From contig CAVZII010000005.1 of NCBI GenBank assembly GCA_963775275.1, positions 3,534,001-3,598,000 of the forward strand: DNA of 64,000 nucleotides, written 5' to 3'. Of this stretch, positions 41,737 to 51,383 are shown piece by piece. The translations under genes were made by a program, and so were the position numbers. Origin of the DNA: JANWHQ01 sp963775275 (GTDB taxonomy: Bacteria; Pseudomonadota; Alphaproteobacteria; Caulobacterales; Caulobacteraceae). Below the pieces are notes generated by a model. That model saw nothing but the letters and a program-made list of their open reading frames with translations. It made no database searches and was not told the origin of the DNA. Numbering within the stretch: position 1 is the first letter of the stretch; each line of letters opens with the position of its first letter.

Positions 41737-42430
41737 TCAGTGACGCTTGGGCCGACCGCCATGGCCGCCGCTCTTTCGGTCGGCCTTGGCCACCAGGCGC
41801 TGGGCTGCCGTCAGCGGCAGCTCGGCCAGCGTCAGCCGGCCGTCGTGCCTGGCGTCGAGCATGGCGAAGCGCCGGCGCGCGGCCGCGATCGCTTCGGCGA
41901 GGGTGACCTTGCCGTCCAGGTCTGCGTCGTCCGCCGCGATGGGCTCCTGCTCGCCGGTCAGGCTGAACGCCGCGCCGCCGTTCGGCATCCCCACGCGCCG
42001 GCGGATTTCGGCGCGCTGGCCCTGGCCTTCGCCGCGCGCCTCGCGCCCGCGGGTCTCATCGGGCAGGGGCGGGATGTCGCGGGCGGTCAGCCGCGCGATC
42101 GTGGGCAACAGCTCGGGCGCGACCTTCTGCTCGTAGTCGGCGATCTCGAAGCCGTCGATGACGCCGTCGTGGTTCGTGTCCAGCGTCTTGAAGACGCGCA
42201 CGGCGTCGGCTGTGAACTCCGCCTCGGAGAGCGCGCCGTCGTGGTTCGCATCGGCGCCGGCGAACCAGGCCCCGACCGGATAGGGGTCGTCGGCGCCGCC
42301 GCGGAACGGCTCGCCGGCCGGGCTGATGAAGATGTTGATCCTCGCCTTGGGCGGCGGCTCGAACTCCAGGCGAGACGCAACCGCTTGCGAGCGCGCAGGC
42401 GCTGATCATGGAAGCCAGCCTCGTCGTCAT
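41737..42430 (-). pseudogene. EF-hand lipoprotein, frame broken near the N-terminus
   Basis: Predicted calcium-binding exported protein. From ATG 42430 the N-terminus (MTTRLASMISACALASGCVS) is a lipoprotein signal with a possible lipobox Cys. About 20 codons later the frame must shift by one base (42360-42380). It then enters LEFEPPPKARINIFISPAGE and the EF-hands DANHDGALSEAEF, DTNHDGVIDGFEI, DADLDGKVTLAEA and DARHDGRLTLAEL. Without correction the longest conventional CDS is GTG 42201-41737, which loses the first EF-hand. It is first in the adaptor/ABC operon. A one-base sequencing insertion is the likely cause. Confidence 0.65.
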
Positions 42431-42512
42431 CCGGACTCTCGGGAGCCACGTGCCGCACGTCCATGATCGCCAGGCTTTGCGGCAGCCGAACGTCTCGATT
42501 GTTTCGCAAGTG

Positions 42513-43199
42513 TTACGCATGCTGACCGGCCAGGACGGCGTCGGCGACGAAGGGGTTCGAGCGGCGCTCCTCGCCGAAGCTCGACATCGGGCCGTGGCCG
42601 GGGACGAAGCGGACGTCGTCGCCGAGCGGCCAGAGCTTGCCGGTGATGGAGGAGATCAGGTCTTCGTAGTTCCCGCGCGGGAAGTCCGTGCGCCCGATCG
42701 AGCCCTTGAACAGCACATCGCCCACCTGGGCGAAGCGGGATTGGCGGTGGAAGAAGACCACATGGCCCGGCGTGTGGCCCGGGCAGCGGATGACCTCGAA
42801 GCTCGCCTCGCCGAGTTCGACGGTCTGGCCGTCATCCAGCCATCGGTCCGGCTCGAAGCTGCGCGCGCCGGCCATGCCCCAGTCCCGCGCGCTGGACGGG
42901 ATGGACTCGATCCAGAACCGGTCGTCCGGGTGGGGCCCCTCGATGGGGACGCCGGTCCTTTCCCGGAGCTCGGCCGCGCCGCCGCAGTGGTCCAGGTGCC
43001 CGTGGGTCACCCAGATCTTCTTCAGGTCCAGCCCGCGCGACTTGACCAGCTCGACCAGGCCGTCGACCTCGCCGCCGGGGTCGATCACGGCCGCCGCCTT
43101 GGTCCTGGAGCACCACACCAGCGTGCAGTTCTGCTGGAACGGCGTCACCGGGACGACGATCGCGCCGATGGGCGCGGCGGGGCTCGGAGGCTCGCTCAT
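42513..43199 (-). CDS. Glyoxalase II-like MBL-fold hydrolase
   Basis: A 228-aa metallo-beta-lactamase-fold thioesterase-type hydrolase. The first metal motif is VTHGHLDHCGGAAEL (HxHxDH), the next ligand His is in CPGHTPGHVVF, the bridging Asp is in VGDVLFKGSIGRTDF and the last His is in FVPGHGPMS. The family includes YcbL and glyoxalase II-like enzymes, so hydroxyacylglutathione hydrolysis is possible but unproven. The start MSEPPSPAAPIGAIVVPVTP at ATG 43199 is clear. Confidence 0.9.
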   Translation of the reverse strand: MSEPPSPAAPIGAIVVPVTPFQQNCTLVWCSRTKAAAVIDPGGEVDGLVELVKSRGLDLKKIWVTHGHLDHCGGAAELRERTGVPIEGPHPDDRFWIESIPSSARDWGMAGARSFEPDRWLDDGQTVELGEASFEVIRCPGHTPGHVVFFHRQSRFAQVGDVLFKGSIGRTDFPRGNYEDLISSITGKLWPLGDDVRFVPGHGPMSSFGEERRSNPFVADAVLAGQHA

Positions 43200-43276
43200 G
43201 GCGGCTCACATAGGGCCGCGCGGGCCAAGCTCAAAGCGCGGCGCAGCGCCCCGGCGCAGCCAACGCCGCAGGCCGG

Positions 43277-45031
43277 TCAGGGCGCGCGGTCGTCGACGCC
43301 GTGCGCGATGGCCTCGAAGGCGCCCTCCGGCCCGTCGTCCAGCACGTCCAATCCCTTGGCCAGGCGCGAGTTCCACAGGCCGTAGAACAGGTAGATCAGG
43401 GCGCCCAGGACGATGTAGCTGCCGAGGATCATCGCCGGGATCCGGTCGCCGGTCGTCGCCTTGACGATGATGTCCTCCACCAGCGGCTCGGCCATCACGA
43501 AGGCCCCGATGATTCCCAGCACAGGCACGGTCCCGATCCAGACCTTCTGGCCGAGCTTGCGGATGGAGACGAGCAGCCACAGGGCCGCCAGCGCCAGCAC
43601 CACGATCGAGCCCGTGCCGGTCCAGGTCGAGCCGAAGAAGGTCTTCAGGCCGAGCAGCAGGATCAGGCCGACGACCGCGGCGCCGAGGATCATCCAGATC
43701 CTGGCGACGGGCCCGCCGCCCAGCGGCACGCGGAACGGCCGGACCAGGTCCGGGCGCTGGTTGCGCAGCCACATCGTGCTCAGGCAGACGATGCCGAACG
43801 CGCAGGCGGTGCCCAGGCTCACCAGGTCGCCGAGGATGGTGATGGGCAACAGGCTCGCCGCGATGGCGATCAGCACGCCCAGCACGATGGTCCCGATCCA
43901 GGGCGTGCGGAACTTCGTGTGGATCGCGGCGAAGGCCCGCGGCAACAGGCCGTCGCGGGCCATGGAGAAGAACACGCGCGACTGGCCGTAGGTGAGGATC
44001 AGCATCACCGAGGTCAGGCCGGCGATGGCGCCCACCTTGATCAGGAACGAGAACCAGGGCTTGCCCATGCGGTCCACCGCCAGGGCGATCGGCTCGGGAA
44101 CGCCCAGTTCCTTGTAGGGGACGATGCCGGTCAGGACCGCGGCCACGGCCATGTAGATCACCGTGCAGACGAACAGCGAGCCCAGGATGCCGACGGGCAT
44201 GTCCTTCTGCGGGTTCTTGGCCTCGGCCGCGGCGGTGGAGACCGCCTCGAACCCGACATAGGCGAAGAAGATCACCGAGGCGGCCCGGAACACGCCTTTC
44301 AGGCCATAGACGAAGCCGCCCTGGTTGGGCGGAATGAACGGGGTCCAGTTCTGCGGGTGGATGAAGCCCACCCCCATGGCCACGAAGGCGACCAGCACGC
44401 CGACCTTGATGAAGACGATGACGTTGTTGACCGACGCCGATTCCGAGACGCCCAGCACCAGAAGACCGGTGACCGCCAGGATGCCCACCGCGGCGATCAG
44501 GTTCACGTCCGTGGAGGCGTGGAACACCAGGTGCCCGGTGGCGTTCGCCGCCGACTGGATCAGCGAGGTGGAGAACTCGGGCGGCACGATGACCCCGAAG
44601 TCCTTCAGGAAGCTCACGACGTAGCCCGACCAGCCCACCGCCACGGTGGAGGCGGCGACGCCGTATTCCAGCACCAGGAGCCAGCCCATCACCCAGGCGA
44701 ACAGCTCGCCCAGCGTCGTGTAGGAGTAGGTGTAGGCCGATCCCGCCACCGGCATGGTCGAGGCCAGCTCGGCGTAGCACAGCCCCGCGAAGGCGCAGGC
44801 GAGGCCCGCGATGATGAAGGACAGCATCACCGCCGGTCCGGCGAAGTTCGCCGCGGCGTTGCCCGTCATGACGTAGATGCCCGCGCCGATGATGCAGCCG
44901 ATGCCCAGGAAGATCAGGTTGATCGGCCCCAGGGTCCGCTTCAGATGGTGGCTCGCCGCCTCCCGCTGGATCTGCTCGATGGACTTCTTGATGAAAAGCC
45001 GGTTTCCACGCGGCGCGGTCTCTGCGGTCAT
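43277..45031 (-). CDS. APC superfamily amino acid permease (cationic amino acid transporter type)
   Basis: A 584-aa polytopic membrane protein with 12-14 helices. TM1 has the unwound GIGCIIGAGIYVMTG substrate motif of LeuT-fold APC carriers. GFEAVSTAAAEAKNPQKDMP and the KVGAIAGLTSVMLILTYGQS region place it in the CAT/YhdG branch. The substrate is probably an amino acid; which one is not visible. I chose ATG 45031 (MTAETAPRG), with GGGGGA upstream. It is monocistronic. The 223 bp before the next gene (45032-45254) show nothing recognisable. Confidence 0.9.
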   Translation of the reverse strand: MTAETAPRGNRLFIKKSIEQIQREAASHHLKRTLGPINLIFLGIGCIIGAGIYVMTGNAAANFAGPAVMLSFIIAGLACAFAGLCYAELASTMPVAGSAYTYSYTTLGELFAWVMGWLLVLEYGVAASTVAVGWSGYVVSFLKDFGVIVPPEFSTSLIQSAANATGHLVFHASTDVNLIAAVGILAVTGLLVLGVSESASVNNVIVFIKVGVLVAFVAMGVGFIHPQNWTPFIPPNQGGFVYGLKGVFRAASVIFFAYVGFEAVSTAAAEAKNPQKDMPVGILGSLFVCTVIYMAVAAVLTGIVPYKELGVPEPIALAVDRMGKPWFSFLIKVGAIAGLTSVMLILTYGQSRVFFSMARDGLLPRAFAAIHTKFRTPWIGTIVLGVLIAIAASLLPITILGDLVSLGTACAFGIVCLSTMWLRNQRPDLVRPFRVPLGGGPVARIWMILGAAVVGLILLLGLKTFFGSTWTGTGSIVVLALAALWLLVSIRKLGQKVWIGTVPVLGIIGAFVMAEPLVEDIIVKATTGDRIPAMILGSYIVLGALIYLFYGLWNSRLAKGLDVLDDGPEGAFEAIAHGVDDRAP

Positions 45032-45254
45032 GAAGCGTCCCCCATCAGCCGGGCAGGGCGCGCCGGCGCAGTGTTCCCCGAGGCGGACGGTAGAGGTGAT
45101 GCTCCGCGCTAGCAACGGGCGAAAGTCGCGCCTTCGGGGAAAGTGGGAACCGGGATTCCCGCTCCCAGGACGCGGCCATCTCAGGCGCCGCTCGGCGTCG
45201 AAGGCGCGGCGCGGCTTTGCGGGGCGTGCGGCGACCGGCTAATCCCGCCGCGGC

Positions 45255-47709
45255 ATGCTTCCCGTCCACGACGCCCTGCCCGAGCTGAAGGCGGCGCTCG
45301 CCGAGCGCGCCTCGGCCGTCCTGGTCGCCCCGCCGGGCGCAGGCAAGACCACCGTGGTCCCGCTGGAGCTGATGGACGAGCCCTGGACGGCGGGCGGCCG
45401 GATCCTGGTGCTCGAGCCCCGCCGGCTCGCCGCCCGGGCGGCGGCCGAACGGATGGCCGAGGCGCTGGGCGAGGCCGCCGGCGCCACGGTGGGCTACCGC
45501 GTGCGCATGGACGCCAGGGTCTCGGCGCGCACGCGGGTGGAGCTCCTCACCGAGGGCGTCTTCACCCGCATGATCCTCGACGATCCCGGGCTGGAGGGCG
45601 TGGCGGCGGTCCTCTTCGACGAGTTCCACGAGCGGAGCCTGGACGCCGACCTCGGCCTCGCCCTGGCGCGGGACGCCCAGGGCCTGCTCCGGCCGGATCT
45701 GCGGCTCCTCGTCATGTCCGCGACCTTGGACGGCGCCAAGGTCGCGCGCCTGCTGGACGATGCGCCGGTGATCGAGAGCCATGGCCGCCAGTTCCCGATC
45801 GAGACCGTCCATCTTGGCCGCGACCCGCGCCTGACGCTCGAGGAGCAGGCCGCGCGCGCCGTCCTGCGCGCCCTCAGGGAGACCACGGGCGGCTGCCTGG
45901 TCTTCCTGCCCGGCCAGGCCGAGATCCGCCGCACCGAGCGGCTCCTCGCCGAGCGCCTCGCCGATCCGGCCGTGGACCTCGAGCCGCTCTACGGCGCCAT
46001 GCCTTTCGCCGACCAGCGCCGCGCCATCGCCCCGGCGCCCCGGGGGCGGCGCAAGGTCGTGCTGGCCACCTCCATCGCCGAGACCAGCCTGACCATCGAG
46101 GGGGTCGGCGTCGTCGTGGACGGCGGCGTCGCCCGGGTTCCCCGCTTCGATCCGGGCTCGGGCCTGACGCGCCTGGTCACCGTGCGCGTCAGCCGCGCGG
46201 GCGCCGACCAGCGCCGCGGTCGCGCCGGCCGCACCGGCCCGGGCGTCTGCTACCGGCTCTGGGACGAGGCCGAGACCCGCGCGCTCGTTCCCTTCGACCG
46301 GCCCGAGATCCTGGAGGCGGACCTTTCCGGCCTCGCCCTGGACCTCGCCCGGTGGGGCGCGAAGGACCCGTCGGGCCTCGCGTTCCTGGACCGGCCGCCC
46401 GCGACGGCGTTCAGGGAGGCGCGGGCGCTCCTCACCCGCCTGCAGGCGCTCGACCCCGAGGACCGGTTGACCGAGCACGGCCGCGCGTTGTCGCGCCTGC
46501 CTCTGCCGCCGCGGCTCGGCCACATGCTTCTCGCCGGCGCCCGGCGCGGGGCGGCCGGCCTCGCCGCCAGACTCGCCGTGCTCCTGACCGAGCGCGGGCT
46601 CGGCGGGCCCGACCCCGACCTTCGCCATCGCCTGGACGCCTTCGAGAAGGACCGCTCGCCACGGGCGCGGGACGCCCGCGCCATGGCCGACCGCTGGGCG
46701 CGTCTGGCCGGGCCGCCCGGCGGGCCAGCGACGGGGGAGGGGAGGGGCGTGGATGTCGGCCTCCTCCTCGCCGAGGCCTATCCCGAGCGGATCGCCAGGG
46801 CGCGCGGCAAGCCCGGGGAGTTCCTGATGGCCGGCGGCCGCGGCGCTCATCTCGATCCTTCGGACGCGCTTGCACGCGAGCCCTGGCTGGCCATCGCCGA
46901 GCTCGGCGGCGCCGGGGCCAGCGATCGGATCTTGGCCGCCGCCCCGATCGAGGAGGCCGCGCTCAGGGAGGCCTTCGCCGATCGCCTCGTGCGCGAGGAG
47001 GTGGTCGACCAGGACGCGTCGGGCCGGTTGAAGGCCAGGCTGCGGCTGGGCCTGGGGGCCATCGTCCTCGAGGAGCGCCCGCTCGATCGGCCCTCCGGCG
47101 CGGCGATCGCCCAGCGCCTGCTGGACCAGGTCCGTGGCGAGGGTCTGGACCGGCTGCCCTGGAGCCGGGCGTCCCGGAGCCTCAGGGCGCGCGCCGCCTT
47201 CCTGCACGGCCGCGACGCCGGCGCCTGGCCGGACCTGTCGCATGCGGCTCTGGCCGACTGATCTCGACGACTGGCTGGAGCCGCTCCTGCAGGGCAAGGG
47301 GGCGCTGGCCGACATCGATCCCTCGGCCCTGCACGAGGCGTTGCGAGGCCGTCTCGGCTGGGACCTCGCGCGCCGGCTCGAGCAAGAGGCGCCCGAGCAC
47401 TGGACGACTCCGGCCGGCTCGCGGCTTGCCGTCGACTACGACGCCGAGGGCGGTCCCCGCGTCGAGGTCCGGGTGCAGGAGCTTTATGGCCTCGACCGCC
47501 ACCCGGCCGTCGCCGGCGCCTCCCTGACCCTGGCCCTGCTGTCCCCGGCCGGGCGCCCGATCCAGATCACCCGCGACCTGCCGGGCTTCTGGCGCGGCTC
47601 GTGGCGCGAGGTCAGGACCGAGATGAAGGGGCGCTATCCCAAGCACGTCTGGCCAGAGGACCCGGTCCAGGCCCAGCCCACCACCCGCGCCAGGCCGCGG
47701 GGCGATTAG
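45255..47709 (+). pseudogene. hrpB: ATP-dependent RNA helicase HrpB, frame broken by one base
   Basis: DEAH-box helicase. Motif I is APPGAGKTTVVPLEL, motif II is FDEFHERSLDADL, motif III is MSATLDG and motifs V/VI are ATSIAETSLTIEGV and RRGRAGRTGPG. The first frame stops at 47261 after LSHAALAD. The next frame continues at once with DLDDWLEPLLQGKGALADID and the conserved HrpB C-terminal domain, ending in GRYPKHVWPEDP and a short tail at 47709. One extra base near 47250-47262 explains this. The corrected length of about 817 aa is normal. The end overlaps the convergent oxidoreductase gene by 4 bases. Confidence 0.87.
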
Positions 47710-48737
47710 GTCTCGCTTGTCGAGATCACGACCTTGCCGAAATGGTCGCCGGTCGCCTGGTGGATGTAGGCCAGGGGCGCGTCCACGAAGGGGAAGACCC
47801 TGTCGATCACCGGGTGCAGGTCCTGGCGGCCGATCGCGGTGTTCATCGCCTCGAACATCGCCCGCGAGCCGACGTAGATTCCCTGGACGCGGGCGACCTT
47901 CAGCATGATCGGCAGCGGGCTCACCTGGCCGCCCATGCCGGCCAGGATGCCGATCAGCGCCACCGTCCCGCTGGGCGCCACCGCATTCATCGACATGCCC
48001 AGCGTGCCCGGCCCGCCGACCTCGATCACGAAGTCGGCCCCGACGCCCGAGGTGATGTCCAGCACCGCCCGGTCCCAGTCGGGCGTGGTCTTGTAGTTGA
48101 TCACGTGGTCCGCGCCGTGCGCCTTGGCGCGGATCAGCTTGGGGTCCGAGGAGGAGGTGACGATCACCTCCGCGCCCGCCGCCTTGGCCAGCTGCAGCGC
48201 GAAGATCGAGACCCCGCCGGTGCCGAGCACCAGCACGCTCTGGCCGGGCAGGAGCTGGGCGCCCGCCGCGAACAGGCCGTGCCACGCCGTCACGGCCGCG
48301 CAGGGCAGGCAGGCGGCCTCCTCGAAGCTCAGGCTGTCGGGGATGCGGACCAGGCCGTGCTCGTCCAGCACGATCTCCTCGGCCAGCACGCCCTGGATGG
48401 GGCCGCCGAGGTCGGTGCCGAGGACCTCGGACCGGAACGGCCCGCCGATCCAGTTCTGGAAGAAGGTCGGCGCGACGCGGTCGCCGGCCTTGAATCGGGT
48501 CACGCCGGGCCCGACCTCGACCACCTCGCCCGCGCCGTCCGACAGGGGGACCGTGTCCACCGGGACCGGCCCGCCGAGGTAGAGCCCCGCGGCCACCGCG
48601 CCGTCGCGGTAGTTGGTCGACCAGGCCTTCATCGCCACCTTCACCTGTCCGGCCGTGGGCTGGGGCGAGGGCCGCTCCACCAGGCGCAGGCCCTGGGGCC
48701 CGTCCGCCGTCCCTGCCGGGATGATCCAGCTTCTCAT
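47706..48737 (-). CDS. Zinc-independent MDR family NAD(P)-dependent alcohol dehydrogenase/quinone oxidoreductase
   Basis: A 343-aa medium-chain dehydrogenase. NYRDGAVAAGLYLGG and the VGPGVTRFKAGDRVAP core give the catalytic domain, and VLVLGTGGVSIFALQLAKAA is the cofactor-binding Rossmann motif. The cysteines that bind structural zinc in classical ADHs are absent, which points to the quinone-reductase-like branch. The substrate is unknown. It starts at ATG 48737. A composite repeat element begins 54 bp upstream, inside its promoter region. Confidence 0.87.
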   Translation of the reverse strand: MRSWIIPAGTADGPQGLRLVERPSPQPTAGQVKVAMKAWSTNYRDGAVAAGLYLGGPVPVDTVPLSDGAGEVVEVGPGVTRFKAGDRVAPTFFQNWIGGPFRSEVLGTDLGGPIQGVLAEEIVLDEHGLVRIPDSLSFEEAACLPCAAVTAWHGLFAAGAQLLPGQSVLVLGTGGVSIFALQLAKAAGAEVIVTSSSDPKLIRAKAHGADHVINYKTTPDWDRAVLDITSGVGADFVIEVGGPGTLGMSMNAVAPSGTVALIGILAGMGGQVSPLPIMLKVARVQGIYVGSRAMFEAMNTAIGRQDLHPVIDRVFPFVDAPLAYIHQATGDHFGKVVISTSET

Positions 48738-48790
48738 CGCAAGTCCCCAATGTTGCGTATCGCGTCGCTGTTCGTGCGCGCCGCGCGATC

Positions 48791-48955
48791 TAGTGTCCCG
48801 ATTCCGAAGTTCGCCAGCGCATTTGCAAGGCGGATGCGAACTTCGGAATCGATAAGGACACTAGCAAATGTATGATTCTTAGTGTGGTTTACGGATCAGA
48901 AGTTCGCAGCCGAGGGCGCCGCCATCATCATGCGAACTTCTGATCCACCACACTA
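48791..48955. repeat. Composite two-hairpin repeat element, copy B
   Basis: It matches 34437-34600 almost base for base, with only a few substitutions and one extra T in the linker, in the same orientation. It occupies most of the 320-bp divergent gap between the oxidoreductase (start 48737) and the MFS gene (start 49058). The remaining bases of the gap (48738-48790 and 48956-49057) show no other recognisable feature. Confidence 0.85.
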
Positions 48956-49057
48956 GCCCTGCGAGCGCCCGCTGTCACGGACCGGCGCCGGCGACGGCCC
49001 CCTGGCCTCACCGCGCGCGGCGGCGCAGTCTGGCGGCCGACCGAGCCGGAGCCCCGG

Positions 49058-50617
49058 ATGATCGCGCTCCACAAAGGGCCCTGCGACGAGGGCCAGATTC
49101 GCGCCTCGACGGCTGGAGGGCCCGCGCTGTCCGTCCGCCGCGGGCGGCTGGTGCTCGCGGCCACCGTCTTGGCGTCCGGCATGGCCTTCATCGACGGGTC
49201 TGTGGTCAACGTCGCCTTGCCGGCGATCCAGCGCGAGCTCCACGCCGATGCGGCGGCCTCGGCCTGGGTCATGAACGCGTACCTGCTGACCCTCGGGGCT
49301 TTCGTCCTGGTCGGCGGGGCCCTGGCCGACCGGTTCGGCCGCCGCCGGTCGCTCCTGGCGGGCATGGCGGTGTTCACGGCCGCCTCGATCGCCTGCGGCC
49401 TCTCGCCGGGCCCGCAATTCCTGATCGCCGTCCGCGCCGTTCAGGGACTGGGGGCGGCTCTGCTGACGCCGGCGAGCCTGGCGATCCTCGGGGCGAGCTT
49501 CCGCGAGCCCGCGCGGGGCCTGGCCATCGGCGCCTGGGCCGGTTTCGCCTCGGTGGCTGCGGCCGTCGGCCCCGTCCTCGGCGGATGGCTGGTGGACAGG
49601 ATCTCCTGGCGCGCCGCCTTCTTCGTGAACGTTCCGATCGCGGTGGCGGCCGCGGCCCTGGCGCTCCTGGCTGTGCCGGAAAGCCGCGACCCGGACGCGC
49701 GGGGGCTGGACCTGCCGGGCGCCGGCCTGGCCGCCGCGGGCCTGGGCCTGCTGGTCTGGGGCCTCACCGAGGCGCCGAGCCGCGGCTTCGGCGCCCCGGC
49801 GATCGCCGGCGCGCTCGTCGCGGGCGCCGCGGCGCTTGCCGGCTTCGCCGTGGTCCAGGCGCGGTCGCCCGCGCCCATGGCGCCGCCCGCACTCTTCAGG
49901 TCGCGTGACTTCCTGGGCGCGAACCTCCTGACTCTGTGCCTCTACTTCGCCCTCGGCGGCGCGCTCTTCTTCCTGCCGTTCGAGCTGATCAGGGCCCACG
50001 GCTACGCCGCGGCGGCGGCGGGCGCCGCCCTTCTGCCGTTCTCGGCGGTGATGGGCCTGTTCTCGACCGCAGCCGGCCGCCTTGGCGAGCGCGTCGGTCC
50101 GCGCGGACCGCTGACGCTCGGGCCGATCCTCGCCGCGGCGGGCCTCTTCCTACTGGGCTGGCGCGCGGACGCGTCGAGCTACTGGACCGGCGTCCTGCCG
50201 GCGCTTCTCGTCCTGGCCGTCGGCATGACCCTGGCCGTGGCGCCGCTCACCGACACGGTGATGGCCTCGGTCGGCGACGCGCGCGCCGGGACGGCGTCGG
50301 GGGTCAATAACGCGGTCGCCAGGGTCGCGGGCCTGCTGGCGGTGGCGGTCATGAGCCTGGTCTTCGCCGCGGGGTTCGACGGGACGCTCGACCGCGATCG
50401 GGCGCTCTCGGCCATCGCGCCGGCCGCACGCCCGGCCAGGGGCCAGGGCCTTTCGGTCCCGTTGGGGCAGGGGGCGCCGGCGCTGGCCGCCGCCAAGCGC
50501 GCCGCGTTCCAGGCGGCCTACCGCGAGGTGATGACGGGCTCGGCCGCCGCCGCGTTCGCAGGCGGGCTGATCGCCTTCCTCACGATCCGGGGCCGTCCGT
50601 CGCGGCGTAGATCATGA
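49058..50617 (+). CDS. DHA2 family (EmrB/QacA-type) MFS transporter
   Basis: A 519-aa proton-driven exporter with about 14 helices. TM1 is LVLAATVLASGMAFIDGSVV followed by NVALPAIQREL, the DHA2 signature; motif A is GGALADRFGRRRSLLAG; motif C is seen in WAGFASVAAAVGPVLGGWLV. This family exports lipophilic drugs, dyes or metabolites. The substrate is unknown. The first 30 residues before the helix are polar and may be shorter in reality. The 3' end overlaps the convergent TrmH gene by 38 bases. Confidence 0.9.
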   Translation: MIALHKGPCDEGQIRASTAGGPALSVRRGRLVLAATVLASGMAFIDGSVVNVALPAIQRELHADAAASAWVMNAYLLTLGAFVLVGGALADRFGRRRSLLAGMAVFTAASIACGLSPGPQFLIAVRAVQGLGAALLTPASLAILGASFREPARGLAIGAWAGFASVAAAVGPVLGGWLVDRISWRAAFFVNVPIAVAAAALALLAVPESRDPDARGLDLPGAGLAAAGLGLLVWGLTEAPSRGFGAPAIAGALVAGAAALAGFAVVQARSPAPMAPPALFRSRDFLGANLLTLCLYFALGGALFFLPFELIRAHGYAAAAAGAALLPFSAVMGLFSTAAGRLGERVGPRGPLTLGPILAAAGLFLLGWRADASSYWTGVLPALLVLAVGMTLAVAPLTDTVMASVGDARAGTASGVNNAVARVAGLLAVAVMSLVFAAGFDGTLDRDRALSAIAPAARPARGQGLSVPLGQGAPALAAAKRAAFQAAYREVMTGSAAAAFAGGLIAFLTIRGRPSRRRS

Positions 50618-51383
50618 TCCCGGCGGCCACCGCCAGGTTCAGGCTGTCCGCCCGCCCGCGCATGGGGATCTTGACCGCCATGTCGCAGGCGCCGGCGAGC
50701 TCGGGCGTCAGCCCGGACTGCTCGGCCCCCATCAGCACCATCACCGGCGCCGGGTATGCCGCCTCGCGGTAGTCCGTCGTGGCGCTGAGCAGGGTCCCCA
50801 CCACCGCGCCCGGCCATGTCCGCCGCCAGGCCAGGAACGCCTCGGACGAGGCCTTGGCGATCCGCACGGCGAAGATCGAGCCCATGGTGGCCCGCACGGC
50901 CTCGACCGAATAGGGATCGCAGCAGTCGCCCACCAGGATCACCCCGCCGCAGCCGGCCGCGTCGGCGGTGCGCACGATGGTCCCGAGGTTGCCCGGATCG
51001 CGCACCTGCTCCAGCGCCACCCAGCACCGGGCGGATCGCGGCTCCAGCGCCTCCAGCGGCGCGAAGGCCTGGGGGAACACCCCGATCACCGTCTGCGGAT
51101 TGTCGCGGCGCGAGACCTTCTCGAGGATCTGGCGGTTCACCTCCACGACGTCGCCGCCGGCGGCGCGCGCGGCGGCGGCGGCCTGGCGGAGCAGGGGATG
51201 GTCGGCCGCGTCCGGCCCGTGCAGCAGGATCCTCGGCGCGTGGCCCAGCGCCACCGCCTCGGCCACGATCTTCAGGCCCTCGGCCAGGAACAGCCCGGAC
51301 TCCTCGCGTGCCTTGCGAAGGTGCAGCGCCCGGACCGCCTTGACCGTGGGATTGGCGAGCGAGGTGACCGTCCGCGAGCTCAT
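50580..51383 (-). CDS. TrmH/SpoU family RNA 2'-O-methyltransferase
   Basis: A 267-aa SPOUT methyltransferase with an N-terminal RNA-binding domain (TVTSLANPTVKAVRALHLRK, then ESGLFLAEGLKIVAEA). Motif 1 is VRDPGNLGTIVRTADAAG, motif 2 is MVLMGAEQSGLT and motif 3 is IPMRGRADSLNLAVAAGIM with the trefoil knot. The target is probably a ribose in rRNA. ATG 51383 overlaps the stop of the upstream methyltransferase gene, so both RNA-modifying enzymes are made together. Confidence 0.92.
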   Translation of the reverse strand: MSSRTVTSLANPTVKAVRALHLRKAREESGLFLAEGLKIVAEAVALGHAPRILLHGPDAADHPLLRQAAAAARAAGGDVVEVNRQILEKVSRRDNPQTVIGVFPQAFAPLEALEPRSARCWVALEQVRDPGNLGTIVRTADAAGCGGVILVGDCCDPYSVEAVRATMGSIFAVRIAKASSEAFLAWRRTWPGAVVGTLLSATTDYREAAYPAPVMVLMGAEQSGLTPELAGACDMAVKIPMRGRADSLNLAVAAGIMIYAATDGPGS

